Positions 43,545 to 54,206 of a stretch of 64,000 bases of DNA are shown in pieces (the first letter of the stretch is position 1; each line of letters starts with the position of its first letter). Source of the DNA: Pelosinus propionicus DSM 13327 (lineage in GTDB: Bacteria > Bacillota > Negativicutes > DSM-13327); contig NZ_FOTS01000020.1 in assembly GCF_900114615.1 (NCBI RefSeq), positions 1-64,000 on the forward strand, written 5' to 3'. The notes under the pieces are model-generated. The model saw only the letters and a list, made by a program, of their open reading frames with translations. It did no database searches and was not told the origin of the DNA. The position numbers and the translations under genes were made by a program.

Positions 43545-45932
43545 ATGATTTATATTTTTGACGGTGCTATGGGAACGATGTTACAAAATGCAGGATTACC
43601 ACCAGGCTATTGTCCTGAATTATGGAATCAAGAACAGCCAGCTGTGATTACGGCTATACATAAAAGTTATATCGATAGCGGATCCGACATTATTGAAACA
43701 AATACCTTTGGAGCAAATCGAATAAAATTAACTCATTATGGCTTAGAAAAAAAAGTCGCTCTGCTTAATACTGCTGCTGTTCAGGCTGCCCGGGCTGCTT
43801 GCGGTCCTAATACAAAAATAGCAGGTTCTGTAGGCCCTACTGGTAAGTTAATAGTTCCTTTAGGAGATTTATCTTTTGATGACGCTTACGACGTTTTCTT
43901 TGAGCAAATTTCTGCCTTAGATCAAGCTGGCGTAGATATGATTTTAATTGAAACAATTATTGATATTCAAGAAATGCGTGCTGCTTTGCTTGCCGCAAAA
44001 GCTGCTTCTAAAAAACCTGTTATTTGCCAAATGTCATTTGGTGCAGATGAAAGAACTGTAACTGGTACTGATCCAGTTACAGCAACGATCATTTTAGAAG
44101 CAATGGGTGCTGATATCATTGGTGTGAATTGTTCCTTAGGCCCTGCACAATTACTGCCAATTGTAGAAAAAATAGCACAAACTACAAATTGTCCAATCAG
44201 TGTTCAAGCCAACGCAGGAATGCCTAGCCTAATTAATAAACAAACTGTTTTTCCTATGCAGCCAGAAGAAATGGGACTTTGGGCTAAAAAATTAGTTACT
44301 GCAGGTGCTCGTTATATTGGTGGCTGCTGTGGTACTACTCCTAAGCATATTAAATCGATCTACCAAGCAGTAAAGAATCTCAATATCTCCGCTTTACCTG
44401 CTGTTCAATTAGCCAAAAAGTCTACCGCCTTAACTAGCCGCAGCAAAACCATTTACCTTGGCGCTGATCATCCCACTGTCATTATTGGCGAACGGATCAA
44501 TCCTACAGGCCGTAAACAGTTAGCAGCTGATATTGCCTCTGGACAGTTTATTTCCGTAAAAAAAGAAGCCCTATCACAAGTTCGTGCAGGAGCACAACTT
44601 TTAGATGTAAATATGGGTGTCCCAGGAATTGATCAGGCCAAAGCCATGCAATATGTAATTCAAGAATTATCGATGCTGGTAGATACTCCTCTAGTAATTG
44701 ATACAACAGATGTAAATGCATTAGAAGCAGGATTGAAGGCGTATCCTGGCAGGGCACTGATTAACTCAGTAAGTGCAGAATCAGAAAGATTAGATTCTTT
44801 TTTACCTTTGGCGAAAAAATATGGCGCTGCAATTCTTTGTTTACCTATTAGTCCAACTGGAGTGCCTAAAACGGCTCAAGACCGTTTACTTGTAACACAA
44901 AGTATTATTCATAGAGCATTTGATATTGGTCTTAAACCCGGAGACTTTGTACTAGATGCCCTAATACTAACAGCAGCAGCAGATGCTAGTGCAGGCCTCG
45001 AAGCGCTTGCGACATTGAAGCTGTATCGTCAGCACCTTGGTTACCCAACTACAATGGGTCTTAGCAATATTTCATTTGGACTGCCTAGAAGAGATCTCAT
45101 CAATGCAACCTTTTGTGCAATGGCATTAAACGCAGGACTTGATGCACCTATTTTAAATCCATATGATCCTCTAATGCAACAGACTTTAGCAGCTTCTGCA
45201 TTACTTTTGGGTCACGACCCCAGCGGCAGATCCTACAGTGTGAATTATGCCCCTACTAATCAGTCCGAAGAAAGAGCTGCCCCTCTTACGCCTAAAAACA
45301 TTATCGAAGAAATCCATCTTGCCATTGTCTCTGGAGAAAAAGAAGCTGTTGTTCCTCTAGTTGAACAGGCATTAAAAGAAGGACATAGCTCTATTGAGAT
45401 TAGTGAACAAGCATTGACAACAGCTATGAATAAAGTCGGTATCGCGTTTGGAAGTGGTCAATGTTTTCTCCCTCAAGTATTATTGGCTGCTGAAAGCATG
45501 CGCGCAGCTTTCCTTACTATAAAAAAAGAATTGCCAGCTCATACAACAACCAGCTTGGGTACTGTTATCTTAGCAACTGTCAAAGGTGATATTCACGATT
45601 TGGGGAAAAATATCGTAGCTGCATTACTAGAAAATAACGGCTTTACGGTAATTGACTTAGGAAAAGATATTTCACCTGAAAAAATTGTGGAAAAAACCAT
45701 AGAACATCAAGCTGATATTGTGGGTCTATGTGCCCTTATGACAACAACAATGCCACAGATTGATCAAACAATTGCAGCATTAAAAGCTGCAGGATGCTCT
45801 GCTCAAACGATCGTCGGCGGAGCTGTCCTAACCCAAGAATATGCAAATCAAGCAAACGCCGATTCTTATGCTGCAAATGGTGTGGATGCAGTAACAATTG
45901 CCAAAGGCTTTATGGCTGATAAAGTACATTAA
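43545..45932 (+). CDS. metH: B12-dependent methionine synthase (without activation domain)
   Basis: 795 residues in three modules. 1-300: homocysteine-binding barrel with zinc ligands in GVNCSLGP and GGCCGTTP. 310-570: pterin (methyl-tetrahydrofolate) binding barrel with IIGERINPTGRKQL. 585-795: B12-binding cap and Rossmann domains with the cobalt-ligand motif GDIHDLGKN (DxHxxG). The activation domain is missing and is supplied by the preceding gene. It transfers methyl from folate to homocysteine. Spacing to the activation gene is only four bases; ATG follows AGAAAGGATTG. Confidence 0.95.
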   Translation: MIYIFDGAMGTMLQNAGLPPGYCPELWNQEQPAVITAIHKSYIDSGSDIIETNTFGANRIKLTHYGLEKKVALLNTAAVQAARAACGPNTKIAGSVGPTGKLIVPLGDLSFDDAYDVFFEQISALDQAGVDMILIETIIDIQEMRAALLAAKAASKKPVICQMSFGADERTVTGTDPVTATIILEAMGADIIGVNCSLGPAQLLPIVEKIAQTTNCPISVQANAGMPSLINKQTVFPMQPEEMGLWAKKLVTAGARYIGGCCGTTPKHIKSIYQAVKNLNISALPAVQLAKKSTALTSRSKTIYLGADHPTVIIGERINPTGRKQLAADIASGQFISVKKEALSQVRAGAQLLDVNMGVPGIDQAKAMQYVIQELSMLVDTPLVIDTTDVNALEAGLKAYPGRALINSVSAESERLDSFLPLAKKYGAAILCLPISPTGVPKTAQDRLLVTQSIIHRAFDIGLKPGDFVLDALILTAAADASAGLEALATLKLYRQHLGYPTTMGLSNISFGLPRRDLINATFCAMALNAGLDAPILNPYDPLMQQTLAASALLLGHDPSGRSYSVNYAPTNQSEERAAPLTPKNIIEEIHLAIVSGEKEAVVPLVEQALKEGHSSIEISEQALTTAMNKVGIAFGSGQCFLPQVLLAAESMRAAFLTIKKELPAHTTTSLGTVILATVKGDIHDLGKNIVAALLENNGFTVIDLGKDISPEKIVEKTIEHQADIVGLCALMTTTMPQIDQTIAALKAAGCSAQTIVGGAVLTQEYANQANADSYAANGVDAVTIAKGFMADKVH

Positions 45933-45955
45933 TATCCATTGCCTATTCATTTTTT

Positions 45956-46016
45956 TAAAAATAGGCTTGCATGAAACTGCAATTCGTTGCTAATTTTATA
46001 CAAGCTTATTTTTTTT
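45956..46016 (+). terminator. Terminator of the methionine operon
   Basis: AATAGGCTTG pairs with CAAGCTTATT, with an inner GCAA-TTCG-TTGC tetraloop hairpin, followed by eight T residues. Confidence 0.8.
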
Positions 46017-46108
46017 ATCAAAAATGCAGGATTTATGACAAATTATATGGAATTTTATATAAATATGTCAAATTTTATTTAGATTATTAAAGATGGGTGA
46101 TAAAAGCA

Positions 46109-47386
46109 ATGGATGAAGAGGGAGTAATGAATGAGGCAGCGATTGATGAGTTATTAGCTGTTGCAAATAAAGAATTATTCGCTCCAGAATCAACTTCTGC
46201 TAACAACGAAAAAATTGATCCGTTATCAACAATTGAAGATAATTTGGTTAAAGAAATACCGCCCACACAAAAGTTACCTTTTTTATCACAGCTATTACAA
46301 GATGCTCAAATAAAAAAAAGATTCATTACTATTCTTCTGCTATTATGCACCTGCATTTTGACTGGTGGATTTTGGGGTTATCAAGCAGCGCAGCAAACAG
46401 TAGAGGATACACTTTCCCTTGATAAAATGATCCAGCAAGGAATTACTTTTGAAGGGAAAAATCTCATTACGTATGCCGGGCGTGGCAATAAACCTATTGT
46501 AGTGGCTTTTCTCGATGCAGGTATGGACATTAATGCAACACGAAACACTGATGGCTGGACAGCTTTGACAGCAGCCTCTTTTTATAAACAACCCGAAATA
46601 GTTAAGCTGCTACTGGAAAAGCAGGCACTTGTTAACACACAAGACCGATCTGGCAGGACTCCTTTAATGTATGCTGCTGCAGTGGGAACAGAAGAAATTA
46701 CAACCATGTTGCTAGAGGCTGGAGCAAACCCTAATATGCAAGACAAAAATGGGCGAACTGCTCTTATGGAAGCTTACTCTAAGAAAGAAGTAACAATAGC
46801 CGAAATCCTCAAAAATTCTGGTGCCGATCCTTCTTTTTCTACTATCATAGAAAAAGAAGCTGCTTCAGATACTTTAACTTCTTCAACAAAGAAATCTTCA
46901 CCAACCTCTTCCTCTATTCCTAATGAAATCCGAATGACTGCTCACAAGGTGGGACTGATATCAATTGGCATGCCTTTGGAAGATATTAAGAAAATATATC
47001 CGACTCTTACTCTTAATGAAAAATATATTGACGGCAATAAAAAAACGATTGCAGCTATATATTTTGAAAATAACAGTGCTCCGTCCTTAATACTAGAACT
47101 TTCAAAAGGAAAATCGCAATTAGTTTCAATCATAAACGTCTATGATCCCAAATTCAAAACGGATAGGAATATTACACTTGATTCAACAGTTGGCGATATA
47201 CGAAATCAATACTCGATAAGTGAGGTCCAAGTCATTGACCATTCCTTGTATCTTCTTGTTAGAAGTACGAAAATGCTATTTGAACTTGATATCAACGATC
47301 CTATGATACCAATTAACTGGACAGAGAACGGCAGCCCAAATTCAATTCCTTCTGATACAAAAATAAAAAGAGTTATAATGTATTAA
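46109..47386 (+). CDS. Membrane-anchored ankyrin-repeat protein
   Basis: 425 residues from the ATG at 46109, about 10 bases after GGGTGA. A polar N-terminus (about 70 residues) precedes one membrane segment (KRFITILLLLCTCILTGGFWGYQ), then about four ankyrin repeats (DGWTALTAASFYKQPEIVKLLLEKQA, GRTPLMYAAAVGTEEITTMLLEAGANP, GRTALMEAYSKKEVTIAEIL), a Ser/Thr linker and a 150-residue C-terminal domain I do not recognise. The repeats are outside the cytoplasm if the N-terminus is inside. Its binding partner is unknown. It is head-on to replication between metH and noc. Confidence 0.85.
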   Translation: MDEEGVMNEAAIDELLAVANKELFAPESTSANNEKIDPLSTIEDNLVKEIPPTQKLPFLSQLLQDAQIKKRFITILLLLCTCILTGGFWGYQAAQQTVEDTLSLDKMIQQGITFEGKNLITYAGRGNKPIVVAFLDAGMDINATRNTDGWTALTAASFYKQPEIVKLLLEKQALVNTQDRSGRTPLMYAAAVGTEEITTMLLEAGANPNMQDKNGRTALMEAYSKKEVTIAEILKNSGADPSFSTIIEKEAASDTLTSSTKKSSPTSSSIPNEIRMTAHKVGLISIGMPLEDIKKIYPTLTLNEKYIDGNKKTIAAIYFENNSAPSLILELSKGKSQLVSIINVYDPKFKTDRNITLDSTVGDIRNQYSISEVQVIDHSLYLLVRSTKMLFELDINDPMIPINWTENGSPNSIPSDTKIKRVIMY

Positions 47387-47431
47387 AAAAGCTAACAATA
47401 AATTGTTAGCTTTTTTAATACATTATAACTC
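47370..47431. terminator. Bidirectional terminator between the ankyrin gene and noc
   Basis: Two perfect 30-base arms (47370-47399 and 47402-47431) make a near-complete palindrome. It contains AAAAAAGCTAAC...GTTAGCTTTTTT at the core, plus the ankyrin stop codon. It lies 17 bases from the noc stop. Confidence 0.88.
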
Positions 47432-47447
47432 TATATATCATATTGCC

Positions 47448-48383
47448 TTATTTTTTCTTTGGAATACGCAAATTAATATGAATAAATTCCTCATCTTGCT
47501 CTTGTTTTACTTTAATTTTAAGACCTGTTTTTTTCATTTCCCCCACTACATTATTAATGGTATTAATAAATATTCGCACATCGCGAATCACTTTTACAAC
47601 ATTGCGTTTAGGAGTATTTTTAGCCTCTACTTGCTTGGCGATATCTTCTAAAAATTCTTCAATAAGCTCTTCTGTCTCACGCACATTTAACTTCTTCTCA
47701 CTGATCATTTCCAAGACTTCTAATTGTAGTCTAGAATCTTCTAACTTTAGCAAAGAACGGGCATGTCGCTCTGTTAGCTTCTCCTTTGCAATTACCCCGC
47801 GAACTTCAGGTATCAGTTTTAGTAATCGCAACTTATTAGCAATAGTAGATTGATTCTTCCCCATACGTTTAGCAAGTTCCTCTTGAGTGAAAGCAAAACT
47901 TGTAATTAATTGCTGAAATCCCTCTGCCTCTTCTAAGAAATGTAAATCTTCTCGCTGTAAATTTTCAATCATAGCTAGTTCAGCCATTTCTTTATCAGTG
48001 AACTCTTTTATAATTACAGGAACCTGACTTAAACCTACTAACTTTGAAGCACGTAGGCGACGCTCTCCTGCTACTAATTCAAAACCATCAGGGATAAGAC
48101 GTACAATTAGGGGTTGTATAATGCCATATTCCTCAATGGATGATGCCAATTCCTGTAACGATTCTTCACTAAATATTTTTCTTGGCTGAAATGGATTGGG
48201 AACAATTTCTGTAATTTGTACATACTGTATATTTCCTTCACTCATCCCGCTTTCCACAATACTTAAGCTACTATCATCCTGCTTATTATCTATATTCTTA
48301 GCAATATTGGTTTGATCTTTAGCCTCTTTAGCATTTTCCGGACTTTCTGAAGTCAGGCCTAATAATCTGGCTAAATTTTTCAT
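47448..48383 (-). CDS. noc: Nucleoid occlusion protein Noc (ParB paralogue)
   Basis: ParB-like CTPase that coats DNA, anchors it to the membrane and blocks division over the nucleoid. 311 residues: the N-terminus MKNLARLLGL is a short amphipathic helix like the Bacillus Noc membrane anchor, followed by a polar spacer, VAGERRLRAS, MIENLQREDLHFLEEA and the HTH FTQEELAKRMGKNQSTIANKLRLLKL. It is upstream of nothing but follows rsmG, the order typical for noc. Its target sites (Noc-binding sites) were not found with confidence in the window. Confidence 0.9.
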   Translation of the reverse strand: MKNLARLLGLTSESPENAKEAKDQTNIAKNIDNKQDDSSLSIVESGMSEGNIQYVQITEIVPNPFQPRKIFSEESLQELASSIEEYGIIQPLIVRLIPDGFELVAGERRLRASKLVGLSQVPVIIKEFTDKEMAELAMIENLQREDLHFLEEAEGFQQLITSFAFTQEELAKRMGKNQSTIANKLRLLKLIPEVRGVIAKEKLTERHARSLLKLEDSRLQLEVLEMISEKKLNVRETEELIEEFLEDIAKQVEAKNTPKRNVVKVIRDVRIFINTINNVVGEMKKTGLKIKVKQEQDEEFIHINLRIPKKK

Positions 48384-48466
48384 CTATACACCGCCTTACC
48401 TATAATAGCCTTGTCAATAAGGTAATATTCGGCATTTCCACACAAGTTCCTTTTAACATGACTGTA

Positions 48467-49183
48467 TTATAATGGATTTTTTTCTGGAATACCTGGACGT
48501 CTAGGATATGTTGATAATGTTTTTTTTATTTTACGAATATAAACAATTGCTCTTATATCATCAAGACCTGGCAGCTTAATATTTTCAATTTTATCGATTT
48601 CGCCGCCAAGGGCTTTAATAGCCCTTGTAGACTCTTTTATCTCTTGACTGTACTGTGACCCCTTAAGGGCAATAAAAAAACCTCCTACGGCCACAAATGG
48701 CAGGCATAATTCAGAGAGTATACTCAATCTTGCCACTGCCCGGGACACGGCAATATCATATACCTCACGAAATTTCCTATTTTTCCCACCTTCTTCAGCT
48801 CGACTGTGAACAAATTCAATATCTGGTATTTCTAATTTTTCCGCTACTTCTTTTAAAAATAAAATTCTTTTATTTAAAGAATCAAATAACGTCAGTTTTA
48901 AATCAGGACGAAAAATCTTAAGAGGCAATCCAGGAAAACCCGCTCCAGTACCTACATCAATTATTTTTGCTCCATTTTTAAAAATAGCCTCATCGTAACA
49001 AGATAAGGAATCAATCATATGTTTGACAGCCACTTCTTTTGGATCTGTAATCGCTGTCAAATTGATCTTTTGATTCCAGTCAATCAATATTTCAAAATAA
49101 TGGGAAAATCTTACTATCTGTTCTTCAGTTAAGGATAAAGAATATTCCTCCGCTGATTTTATTAACATTTCACGAAAGATCAA
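48467..49183 (-). CDS. rsmG: 16S rRNA (guanine-N7) methyltransferase RsmG (GidB)
   Basis: Methylates 16S rRNA near position 527 using S-adenosylmethionine. 238 residues with [11 protein letters not shown], motif [18 protein letters not shown] and the later [18 protein letters not shown]. The end of mnmG overlaps the beginning. I choose TTG at 49183, eight bases after AGGAGGG; an ATG three codons earlier is only one base from that site. Either start gives a complete enzyme. Part of mnmE-mnmG-rsmG. Confidence 0.92.
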   Translation of the reverse strand: MIFREMLIKSAEEYSLSLTEEQIVRFSHYFEILIDWNQKINLTAITDPKEVAVKHMIDSLSCYDEAIFKNGAKIIDVGTGAGFPGLPLKIFRPDLKLTLFDSLNKRILFLKEVAEKLEIPDIEFVHSRAEEGGKNRKFREVYDIAVSRAVARLSILSELCLPFVAVGGFFIALKGSQYSQEIKESTRAIKALGGEIDKIENIKLPGLDDIRAIVYIRKIKKTLSTYPRRPGIPEKNPL

Positions 49184-51059
49184 TTGCTTCATCCCTCCTA
49201 CGCCTTTGTTCCATATAAATTAGTAATATGGATATATCCGCTGGAGAAACACCGGAAATTCTTCCTGCTTGTCCTATGGATAACGGGCGAATTTCATTCA
49301 GTTTCTCTCTTGCTTCCACTGCTAAGCCGCTTAGCAGCATATAATCAATATCCTCAGGCAATAATTTTTCATCTAATCTGGCCGCTCGTTCCACTTGTTC
49401 TAGTTGTTTGTTAATATAACCTTCATATTTAGCAGATATTTCTACTTGCTGCTGTACCGCTGAATCCAAAATAGGAACATCAAAATGTTCTGAAATCATA
49501 CTGTAATTAATTTCAGTTCTCCGCAGTAAATCATATAGCATAATACCTGTACGCAGTTCTACTGTTCCCATAGCCTGCATCTTTGCCTGTATTTCAGGCG
49601 TGGGGGTAATCATTACACTGCGCAGCAGTTTTAAACTCTCTTCAATGGAATCACGCTTGCAAACAAATTTATCATATCGTTCATCAGTGACTAAGCCAAT
49701 TTTTCGTCCAATTTCCGTCAAGCGCAAGTCGGCGTTATCCTGACGCAAAATAAGGCGGAATTCAGCTCGAGAAGTCATAATGCGATAAGGCTCATTGGTT
49801 CCCTTTGTAACTAAATCATCAATCAATACTCCGATATATCCATCAGAACGAGACAAAATCAGGGGTTCTTGACCTTTAACCAATAGAGCCGCATTAATGC
49901 CAGCTACTAAACCTTGAGCTGCTGCTTCCTCATAGCCAGATGTACCATTTATCTGACCTGCTGAGAATAATCCTTGAACCATTTTAAATTCTAAAGTTGG
50001 CTTAAGCTGAGTAGAATCAATACAATCGTAATCGATTGCATAACCCGGACGCATAATTTTTACATTCTCCATGCCAGCAATGGTTCGTAAGAATTCATAT
50101 TGTACATCAATTGGCAGGCTTGTAGACATGCCTTGCACATACATTTCATTTGTATGATATCCTTCTGGCTCTATAAATAATTGATGTGCATTTTTATCAG
50201 CAAATCTTACAATTTTTGATTCAATCGATGGACAATAGCGCGGTCCGACTCCCTCTACAACTCCTGTATACATAGGAGCACGATGTAGATTATTTCGTAT
50301 GATTTCATGAGTCTTTTCATTCGTATATGTCAGCCAGCAGGGCAATTGTTTTCTATTCGTAATCTCACTTAAAAAAGAAAAATTATGAACCTCTTCATCA
50401 CCTGGCTGCTCAATCATCTTAGAAAAATCCAAAGAACGTTTATCTACCCTTGCCGGAGTGCCTGTCTTAAATCGCATGATACGAATATTTAACTCTTTTA
50501 AAGAAGATGTTAAATTTTCAGCAGCTCGCTGGCCATTAGGTCCGCCCTTATATGCGAGCTCTCCAATGATAATTTTTCCGCCTAAATAAGTCCCAGTTGC
50601 TAGTATTATACTTTTTGTATAATAAATTTCTCCAGTTTCTACTTCAATTCCATATACCTTCTGATCCTTCGATAAAATTCTTTCGACCAACACCTGTTTC
50701 ACATCTAAATTAGGCTGATTTTCAACTGTCTCTTTCATTGTGATATGGTATAAATCTTTATCCGCCTGCGCTCTTAATGCATGTACAGCTGGTCCTTTTC
50801 CCGTATTTAACATTCTCATTTGAAGGCTGGTTTTATCTGCATTAAGCCCCATTTGCCCGCCTAATGCATCTAGCTCTCTTACCAAATGTCCCTTAGCCGG
50901 ACCACCAACAGAAGGATTACATGGCATAAAGGCAATATTATCTAAATTAATAGTTGTTAACAACGTCTGGCAGCCCATACGCGCAGCAGCTAATGCCGCT
51001 TCGCATCCAGAATGACCAGACCCAATCACAATTACATCATACTCGCCTGCAATAAACAC
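49170..51059 (-). CDS. mnmG: tRNA uridine-5 carboxymethylaminomethyl modification enzyme MnmG (GidA)
   Basis: FAD protein that with MnmE modifies the wobble uridine of several tRNAs. 629 residues: FAD motif [39 protein letters not shown], and the C-terminal tRNA-binding helical part ending [12 protein letters not shown] choose GTG at 51059 (protein M-F-I-A-G-E-Y-D), nine bases after AGGGGAG; a longer TTG start has no site. Fourteen bases follow the mnmE stop. Confidence 0.95.
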   Translation of the reverse strand: MFIAGEYDVIVIGSGHSGCEAALAAARMGCQTLLTTINLDNIAFMPCNPSVGGPAKGHLVRELDALGGQMGLNADKTSLQMRMLNTGKGPAVHALRAQADKDLYHITMKETVENQPNLDVKQVLVERILSKDQKVYGIEVETGEIYYTKSIILATGTYLGGKIIIGELAYKGGPNGQRAAENLTSSLKELNIRIMRFKTGTPARVDKRSLDFSKMIEQPGDEEVHNFSFLSEITNRKQLPCWLTYTNEKTHEIIRNNLHRAPMYTGVVEGVGPRYCPSIESKIVRFADKNAHQLFIEPEGYHTNEMYVQGMSTSLPIDVQYEFLRTIAGMENVKIMRPGYAIDYDCIDSTQLKPTLEFKMVQGLFSAGQINGTSGYEEAAAQGLVAGINAALLVKGQEPLILSRSDGYIGVLIDDLVTKGTNEPYRIMTSRAEFRLILRQDNADLRLTEIGRKIGLVTDERYDKFVCKRDSIEESLKLLRSVMITPTPEIQAKMQAMGTVELRTGIMLYDLLRRTEINYSMISEHFDVPILDSAVQQQVEISAKYEGYINKQLEQVERAARLDEKLLPEDIDYMLLSGLAVEAREKLNEIRPLSIGQAGRISGVSPADISILLIYMEQRRRRDEAIDLS

Positions 51060-51073
51060 AATTTGACACTCCC

Positions 51074-52459
51074 CTATTTCCCAATACAAAATTGAGTGAA
51101 TATCTGATCAATAATATCTTCCCCCAATGTATCTCCAGTTATCTCACCAAGCTTGTCCCAACTCTCTTTTAAATCAATCACAATGCAATCTGACGGCATT
51201 CCTTCATCAATTGTTGCAATCGTGGCTTCTAAATGATGTCTTGCCTGCTCTAATAAATTAGCTTGACGCAAATTAGTAATAAATGCTCCCTCTTTCTGAG
51301 CAACTCCACCATCGTATACCATGTTCACAATCATCTGCTCTAGTTCTGCTAAGCCAATACCTTCCATCACCGATATTTTTAATACTTTTGTATCTGCAAT
51401 ATAGGTGTATACCTCATCTAAATTTAAAAGCACTGGCAAATCGGTTTTATTAACTAAGATAATTGCCTTTTTACCTGAAAGCATCTTCAATACTTCTCTA
51501 TCTTCAGATGATAATGGCAGGGAAGCATCTAATAATAACAAGATTAGATCCGCTGTTACAACAAATTCTTTTGCCTTTTCCACACCCATTTGCTCGATAA
51601 TATCAGAAGTTTCCCTTATACCAGCAGTATCTACAACTTTTAATGGAACACCTGATATATTTACGAATTCTTCAATTATATCACGAGTTGTTCCTGGAAT
51701 ATCCGTTACAATTGCTCTTTTTTCTTTCAATAAAGCATTTAGCAAACTGGACTTACCCACATTGGGCTTACCAAGAATTACAGTTTCTAATCCTTCACGC
51801 AGTATACGGCCTGTTTCTTTTGTCGATAATAAATGATTTATATCTACCAATAAAAGATCTACTGCCGCCCTAACGTCCTGAGCAGCTAAAACCTCGATAT
51901 CTTCTTCTGGAAAATCAATAGTCGCTTCTAAATTAGCAATCATTCTTAATATTTCATATCTCATTTTGCGTATCTGATCTGATAAAGCTCCTGAAAGATG
52001 TCCTACAGCCATGCGAAGAGAAGCATCGGTCTTCGCTCTAATAATATCCATAACGGCTTCTGCTTGGGATAAATCCAGTCTTCCATTTAAAAATGCCCGC
52101 TTTGTAAATTCACCAGGTTCAGATAATCGCGCACCATACTCTAGTGTCAGTGCCAGAATTTTTTTTATAGGCACAGGTCCGCCATGGCAATGAATTTCCA
52201 CGACATCTTCACGCGTATAAGATTTAGGCCCATACATAATAAGCAACAAAACCTCATCAACAACTTGGCCGTTGTTCGGATCGATAATATGCCCATAGGC
52301 TACTTGCTGCGATGCGATTTGTTCTATATTCTTCCCCTTTATCCCCCGGAATAATGTTTCTGCTATCTTGATTGCCAAGGAGCCACTTATTCGTATAATT
52401 CCAATTGCCCCTTCACCTGGAGCAGTGGCAATTGTACTAATCGTATCCTCTACAAACAC
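51074..52459 (-). CDS. mnmE: tRNA modification GTPase MnmE (TrmE)
   Basis: GTPase partner of MnmG. 461 residues: N-terminal folate-binding domain ([21 protein letters not shown]), helical domain, inserted G domain ([25 protein letters not shown]) and the invariant C-terminal Cys in FCIGK. Potassium-activated in known homologues. It stands 200 bases after jag and leads the mnmE-mnmG-rsmG group. Confidence 0.96.
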   Translation of the reverse strand: MFVEDTISTIATAPGEGAIGIIRISGSLAIKIAETLFRGIKGKNIEQIASQQVAYGHIIDPNNGQVVDEVLLLIMYGPKSYTREDVVEIHCHGGPVPIKKILALTLEYGARLSEPGEFTKRAFLNGRLDLSQAEAVMDIIRAKTDASLRMAVGHLSGALSDQIRKMRYEILRMIANLEATIDFPEEDIEVLAAQDVRAAVDLLLVDINHLLSTKETGRILREGLETVILGKPNVGKSSLLNALLKEKRAIVTDIPGTTRDIIEEFVNISGVPLKVVDTAGIRETSDIIEQMGVEKAKEFVVTADLILLLLDASLPLSSEDREVLKMLSGKKAIILVNKTDLPVLLNLDEVYTYIADTKVLKISVMEGIGLAELEQMIVNMVYDGGVAQKEGAFITNLRQANLLEQARHHLEATIATIDEGMPSDCIVIDLKESWDKLGEITGDTLGEDIIDQIFTQFCIGK

Positions 52460-52615
52460 CTTTATTCCCCCTTATTCTGAATACCAGTACACTTTAAAAG
52501 TACTAAAAAAATGACTTTTTAAGAAACTCACTATTCACTAGCTATTTTACCCATTCTCCAGAGAATATTTATTATGCTGAAATAATAATACCCATGACTA
52601 TCCTTTAGTAGTAGA

Positions 52616-52643
52616 ACCCAGTAATAATTAATTATTACTGGGT
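52616..52643. terminator. Hairpin after jag
   Basis: ACCCAGTAATAATTA / TAATTATTACTGGGT, a 14-base perfect palindrome 20 bases after the jag stop. No strong U-tract follows, so termination is only probable. The rest of the 200-base gap shows nothing else. Confidence 0.6.
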
Positions 52644-52662
52644 TCCTAAATATGTAAACTAT

Positions 52663-53286
52663 CTATCTTTTTAAGGCAATGACAATTTTGCGATAAGGTT
52701 CTTCCCCTTCACTGTAAGTAATAATTCGTTGATCATCTTGAAGAGCCATATGAATAATTTTTCGTTCGTTAGGACTCATCGGTTCCAGCACAACTTTTTC
52801 CCCACGCCGTTTAACAGAATCAGCTAGGCGAGCAGCTAAACGATTTAATGTATCCGTGCGGCGCTGGCGATAATCTTCAACATCAAGAACAATACGCACC
52901 TTGCCATCAATATCACGATTCGCTGTCAAATTAGTTAAATACTGTAATGCATCTAACGTTTGACCATGCTTCCCAATCAATATTCCTAAATCATTACCCC
53001 TAATATTAAAATTAATAGAATCTTCTTTTCCTACTTTTTCAATCTGTACCTCTAAATTCATTAAGTCAAAAACAGTTTTTAAAAAATCATGAGCCACTTG
53101 TACCGGATCAATTGGCTTAATAGTCACTCTCACTCTAGCAGGCTTACTGCCAATAAAGCCAAATAAACCTTTACTGGGCGCTTCTAACACTTCATACTCG
53201 ATGCGGTCTTCTCCAACTTGAAGTTCATTTAAAGCCAGCCGTACGGCTTCTTCAACAGTTTTACCAGTCATATCCACAGAAGTCAT
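52663..53286 (-). CDS. khpB: RNA-binding protein Jag/KhpB
   Basis: 207 residues: Jag_N domain (MTGKTVEEAVRLALNELQVGEDRIEYEVLE), a type II KH domain (NFNIRGNDLGILIGKHGQTLDALQYLTNL) and an R3H domain (NERKIIHMALQDDQRIITYSEGEEP with R-x3-H). In Firmicutes it binds many RNAs with KhpA and affects cell division. It follows yidC by 17 bases, the conserved spoIIIJ-jag pair. Confidence 0.94.
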   Translation of the reverse strand: MTSVDMTGKTVEEAVRLALNELQVGEDRIEYEVLEAPSKGLFGFIGSKPARVRVTIKPIDPVQVAHDFLKTVFDLMNLEVQIEKVGKEDSINFNIRGNDLGILIGKHGQTLDALQYLTNLTANRDIDGKVRIVLDVEDYRQRRTDTLNRLAARLADSVKRRGEKVVLEPMSPNERKIIHMALQDDQRIITYSEGEEPYRKIVIALKR

Positions 53287-53303
53287 CGTGTTAATTAGCC
53301 TCC

Positions 53304-53942
53304 TTATTTTTGAGCTTCACCACGGTACATCCACCACTGTTGAGCAATTTGGAATGCATTGCTCATTACCCAGTATAATACAAGTCCAGCAGGAAAAGTA
53401 ATACTAATATAACCTATAAATAATGGCATAAAAGTCATCATCATTTTTGCCTGTTGATTCATATCACTGCTTGTCTGTTTTTGTTGAATATAAGTAGTCA
53501 GTGCTGACAATACTGGTAAAATATACAAAGGATCAGGATGAGATAAATTAGCGATCCATAAAAAACTAGGTATTTGTGCATACTGATAATCACGAATAGC
53601 AAAGAAGATCCCCATAAGTATAGGCATCTGAACCAATAGAGGCAAACAACCTGATAACGGATTAACTCCTGACTCTTTATATAAAAGAGCCATTTCTTTA
53701 TTTAATTTTTCAGGATTCCCTTTGTATTTTTCTTGCAAATCTTTCATTTTAGGCTGCAAATCCTGCATAGCCTTCATACCTTTAACTTGTTTTACAGTTA
53801 AAGGATATAATAGCAACTTTATAATCAAAGTTACCAAAATAATAGCTATACCATAATTAGGTATGCCGATGCTAGCAGTCATATCATAGAAAAAAGTTAA
53901 TATATGCTGCAATAATGCAATTGCCGAATCAAACAAAGCCAA
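53304..53942 (-). CDS. yidC: Membrane protein insertase YidC (Oxa1/SpoIIIJ type)
   Basis: Inserts membrane proteins, alone or with SecYEG. 212 residues, the short Gram-positive type with five helices; core segments GIAIILVTLIIKLLLYPLTVKQVKGMKAMQDLQPKM and NPLSGCLPLLVQMPILMGIFFAI, and the pore Arg-type loop. Unlike Bacillus SpoIIIJ there is no lipoprotein signal. The start is TTG at 53942; GAGG occurs 12 bases upstream, only moderate, so start is less sure. Confidence 0.94.
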   Translation of the reverse strand: MALFDSAIALLQHILTFFYDMTASIGIPNYGIAIILVTLIIKLLLYPLTVKQVKGMKAMQDLQPKMKDLQEKYKGNPEKLNKEMALLYKESGVNPLSGCLPLLVQMPILMGIFFAIRDYQYAQIPSFLWIANLSHPDPLYILPVLSALTTYIQQKQTSSDMNQQAKMMMTFMPLFIGYISITFPAGLVLYWVMSNAFQIAQQWWMYRGEAQK

Positions 53943-53989
53943 TATCTCACGTCCTCAATATTAATTTGTAACAAATCAATCCTTATATC

Positions 53990-54202
53990 TCAAACAGGAT
54001 CATAGCCGCCAGGATGAAAAGGATGACAGCGCAATATACGCCGCATAGCCATGATACCCCCACGGAAAATCCCATATTTCTCAATTGCCTGTAATGCATA
54101 CTCTGAACAAGTCGGCACAAAACGGCAAGTAGGCGGTTTGAGCGGTGAAATAAATAAACGATAACCTTTAATTAGCATTATAGCTATTTTTTTCATTATC
54201 AA
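53990..54202 (-). CDS. yidD: Membrane protein insertion efficiency factor YidD
   Basis: 70 residues, with the family motif [57 protein letters not shown]. It is a membrane-associated small protein that aids YidC. It lies between rnpA and yidC with four- to 47-base gaps, the universal rpmH-rnpA-yidD-yidC order. The protein is complete. Confidence 0.95.
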   Translation of the reverse strand: MIMKKIAIMLIKGYRLFISPLKPPTCRFVPTCSEYALQAIEKYGIFRGGIMAMRRILRCHPFHPGGYDPV

Positions 54203-54206
54203 CTAC

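Noticed and set aside
44548-44757. Minus-strand open frame inside metH
   Set aside because: No ribosome site, and metH is a strongly recognised gene across the region.
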